Of a stretch of 64,000 nt of DNA, positions 58,628-64,000 are shown piece after piece. Each line of letters opens with the position of its first letter. Position 1 is the stretch's first letter. Source of the DNA: Ecdyonurus torrentis (Eukaryota; Arthropoda; Insecta; Ephemeroptera; Heptageniidae); assembly GCA_949318235.1 (NCBI GenBank), contig OX439137.1, positions 16,546,281 through 16,610,280 of the forward strand, written 5' to 3'. The position numbers were made by a program, and so were the translations under genes. A model generated the notes under the pieces. It worked only from the letters and a program-made list of their open reading frames with translations, ran no database searches and had not been told where the DNA came from.

Positions 58628-58805
58628 CAGGCTCGGACTGGCCATAAGAGTAAGTCCGCAATTGCGGACGTGGCCCCCTCTGTTTGGAGGCCCCTAAGAC
58701 CCAAAAAAGGGGCGTAACTAGGGTGTTACGCCCCCTTTGTGGCCCCTAAAGAGGGTGTTACACCCCTTTTGCAGACGAGGACCCTTGATCGTCAGTCCGA
58801 CCCTG
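58628..58805. mobile_element. 178-bp hAT MITE (CAGGCTCGGACTGGCC ends)
   Basis: Perfect 8-bp duplication CAAGTAGT on both sides (58620-58627, 58806-58813). The inner GGGGCGTAAC / GTTACGCCCC text forms a second hairpin. Confidence 0.88.
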
Positions 58806-59723
58806 CAAGTAGTTATCTCTGTTTACGTCATACATTATATCATTTATGACCTTCAGTCAGCCTTATCATAATAGTTCAAATAGCCACCAAACATATCGCA
58901 GTGTTCCCTAGAGAGAGAAATTTAAAACAGGGTGTCTAAAAAATCAGCCGAGAGTCGGAAGACATGTAAGGGACATTGGTGTACGAAAAATGGGATATGT
59001 TACTACTCAAAGTCTATAGAATGTATGAGGATGATGTCATATTTATTGCGCTTGGAGACCATACTGGAATTACTGCATTACATTGCTCAGCATAGGACAA
59101 ACTTCATTTAAGCCAATTTTCTTTGGGAAATCGGTTAATTTTTTTTGTTTTTTGTTATTTTTCTCACATACTTGAGATACTAATTCAACATATTTACCAC
59201 ATCAATGCTCTCAAAAATATTGCATAGTGGTTTTAAACTGGCAAAACGATTTTTTTTTTTCATATGCCACCCATGATTGAGTTATCCAACATGGCGTTGA
59301 CTTTAACATGAATGTATCGCTCAAATGCAATGCTCAATCTATAGGGTGTATAATAATAATAATAATAATAATAATAAGAACTATTATTATTATACAACCT
59401 ATAGATTGAGCGCAGCACAAATTAAGCACATTTGATTTCATTATGCAATGGAATTTACTTGGTTCTAAGCCAATACGATGCCGTTCACCAGTTACGTCAC
59501 TGATAAGGTGAACAAAGTTGCAAGTGATGATATGACGTCTTTGGTGAATTCTTTTAAGCTGCGCGACCTTGGCCAAAACATTTCCCGAAGCATCTAACCT
59601 CTTATATATGGACCTTGGTTGAAACTAAATAGTTCTTAGAACTGCTGTTTGCATTATCACCAATTTAATTAACAATTCTTTTGGTTACAGTAAATAAAAA
59701 CGTTTACAAATACGCGAGATTCA

Positions 59724-60260
59724 GGGTGCGTACCGTATTTCGTTGTGACGCTGTGCAGTGCTGTGGCAATATGGTACGACTTCTGAACAATTTTGATACT
59801 TTGCGCTAGCAAATATAGAGTGTGTACCGTATTCACTTGCGAGCGCTGAGAGTGCTGGCAAAACGTATCGTATCACCTCTGTCAGCTCTTCACAGCGTTT
59901 ACCGAAGAGACCCGAACGGGCAGCAGATGATGCTGTGAACCTCTGCCGGCTTCTGGAAGTAAATAGGTGAGGCGCCCCACAGAGGTCGGGTGTACCGTAT
60001 TTGCTAGCGCTAAGTATCCAAATTGCTCAGAAAATGTACCATATTGCCACAGCACTGCACAGCGCTTTCATTGAAATACGGTACACACCCACAGTAAGCC
60101 CGCCTCACCTATTAAGTCACTTCCAGAAGCCTGCAGAGGTTCTTAGCATTGTTGTCTGTTTGGGTCTTGTCGGTAAACGCTGTGAAGCGCTGACAGTATG
60201 GTGATATGGTACGTTTTGTCAGCACTCTCAGTGCTCGCAACTGTATATGGTATGCACCCT
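59724..60260. repeat. Interleaved inverted repeats in order A-B-A'-B'
   Basis: Arm A 59724-59815 pairs with A' 59999-60090 (GTGCAGTGCTGTGGCAATAT and its inverse); arm B 59816-59974 pairs with B' 60103-60260 (CTTCTGGAAGT, TAGGTGAGGCG and their inverses). It is more GC-rich than its surroundings. No ORF is convincing. Confidence 0.8.
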
Positions 60261-63013
<2,753 letters not shown>

Positions 63014-64000
63014 ATACTATTAATTACACTAACTAGATTCACTAAACTTATGATGGGAAGGTAGTGTCACTTCAATAAAAAGGTTGTAAGTTAACCTGTC
63101 ACAGATTTATTCTTAATTTGCCCAAATTACAAAAAGGCGCAGTGCAGGTGCATTACATGGGCACCTGAACTGAACTGCCTGTCCCGTCGAGCTCACCTCA
63201 TCACATCACTTATTGCAAGCGCAGCATAAAATTATGGAAAATTCCATGCTGCGCATTTATGCGCGGTATTTTCGAATGAGTGAAAATACAGATAAAATGA
63301 ATATTATCTATATGCTAAATCCGAGGTGGGTTACAATATTATATATGTATATATAGACCACGTTTTTATTCTAAAACTCTAAGGTATACGAATTCCTCAT
63401 AAAACTAAAAAGTGCCTTTTTGTATGTGTGTTAGGAAACACGTAAAGAATACCCATGAGAATTTTTTTTAATTTTTGAATGATTTATCTATTTAAAAAAT
63501 TTATCTTTTTCCACCGCAATTAATAATATATTTATTGCTCATGCCGCCTCATGCATATTTGACGTTTATATACTTTTATGTGTATGGAAACACCCCTTAC
63601 TTATAAGTTAATTTTGTATTGAACTGTTTTGTTATTGTTTTAATTTATTTACCAAATAGCTTTTACAGTCATTTTAAATGCATAAGTTCATGAAATTAAA
63701 AGCTATTAATGTGTTTGTAACTAATTAATTTCTCATAGAAATTAAATTTCTAACATATACATGTACAAAAATAAATACGCAATAAATATGCTGGCTTAAT
63801 GCAGCAGCGTCATTTTGTTCATTACAAACACAAACATAGATTTTACTGTCTTGCATGCTAGTTTCAAACATGGAAAATATAATAAAAAAAAACCTTTTTC
63901 TACACTTTTATAAGAGGAAGCAATATAAACAATAATATATAAGTAATTTAATTATTATTGAATCAATTACCAATCACACAAAATATTAATCAATCAATAA
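63014..64000. other. AT-rich end of window
   Basis: A small inverted repeat (GTGCAGGTGC / GGGCACCTG) lies near 63140-63170. I see no gene, RNA or mobile element ends here. Confidence 0.45.

Overview
This is a stretch of an AT-rich animal (metazoan) nuclear genome. The coding genes are split into many small exons with GT..AG introns, and two of them are conserved animal genes: the RNA lariat debranching enzyme DBR1 and a SUN-domain nuclear-envelope protein. The sequence between them is packed with short inverted-repeat DNA transposons (MITEs) of TTAA, TA and 8-bp target-site types, so most of the window is transposon-derived. The zinc-finger family and repeat content fit an invertebrate, perhaps an arthropod, but the sequence alone does not fix the species.

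Layout. 1-3.6 kb: MITEs and a 124-bp tandem repeat. 3.6-12.9 kb (minus strand): DBR1, ten coding exons, 514 aa, all metal/active-site residues present. 12.93-13.30 kb: short head-to-head intergenic region, probably a bidirectional promoter. 13.3-18.25 kb (plus strand): a six-exon, 296-aa divergent SUN-domain protein whose introns are filled with foldback elements. 18.3-23.9 kb: MITEs and AT-rich DNA without genes. 23.9-61.2 kb (minus strand): four tandem copies (called A, B, C and D here, spaced about 9-10 kb) of a gene that I assemble from three exons: a TTF-type zinc finger related to hAT transposases, an acidic linker rich in sumoylation-like Lys-x-Glu motifs, and a run of C2H2 zinc fingers. 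The exon phases join in all copies that have the exons (phase 2, then phase 0). Copy C is the most complete. D keeps intact C2H2 fingers and a greatly expanded linker repeat but I find no TTF exon. B has a 10-bp frameshifting insertion in the finger exon. In A the finger exon is scrambled. 61.2-64 kb: AT-rich DNA, a long (TA)n tract and an isolated GC-rich block.

The most interesting object is this tandem family, a fusion of a transposase-derived DNA-binding domain, an acidic SUMO-type linker and C2H2 fingers, sitting in a region saturated with hAT-type MITEs. Because the units are paralogous, several transposon insertions can be read directly against an empty site in the sister copy, which defines element ends and target-site duplications exactly. 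All functional proposals for the family are inference from sequence.
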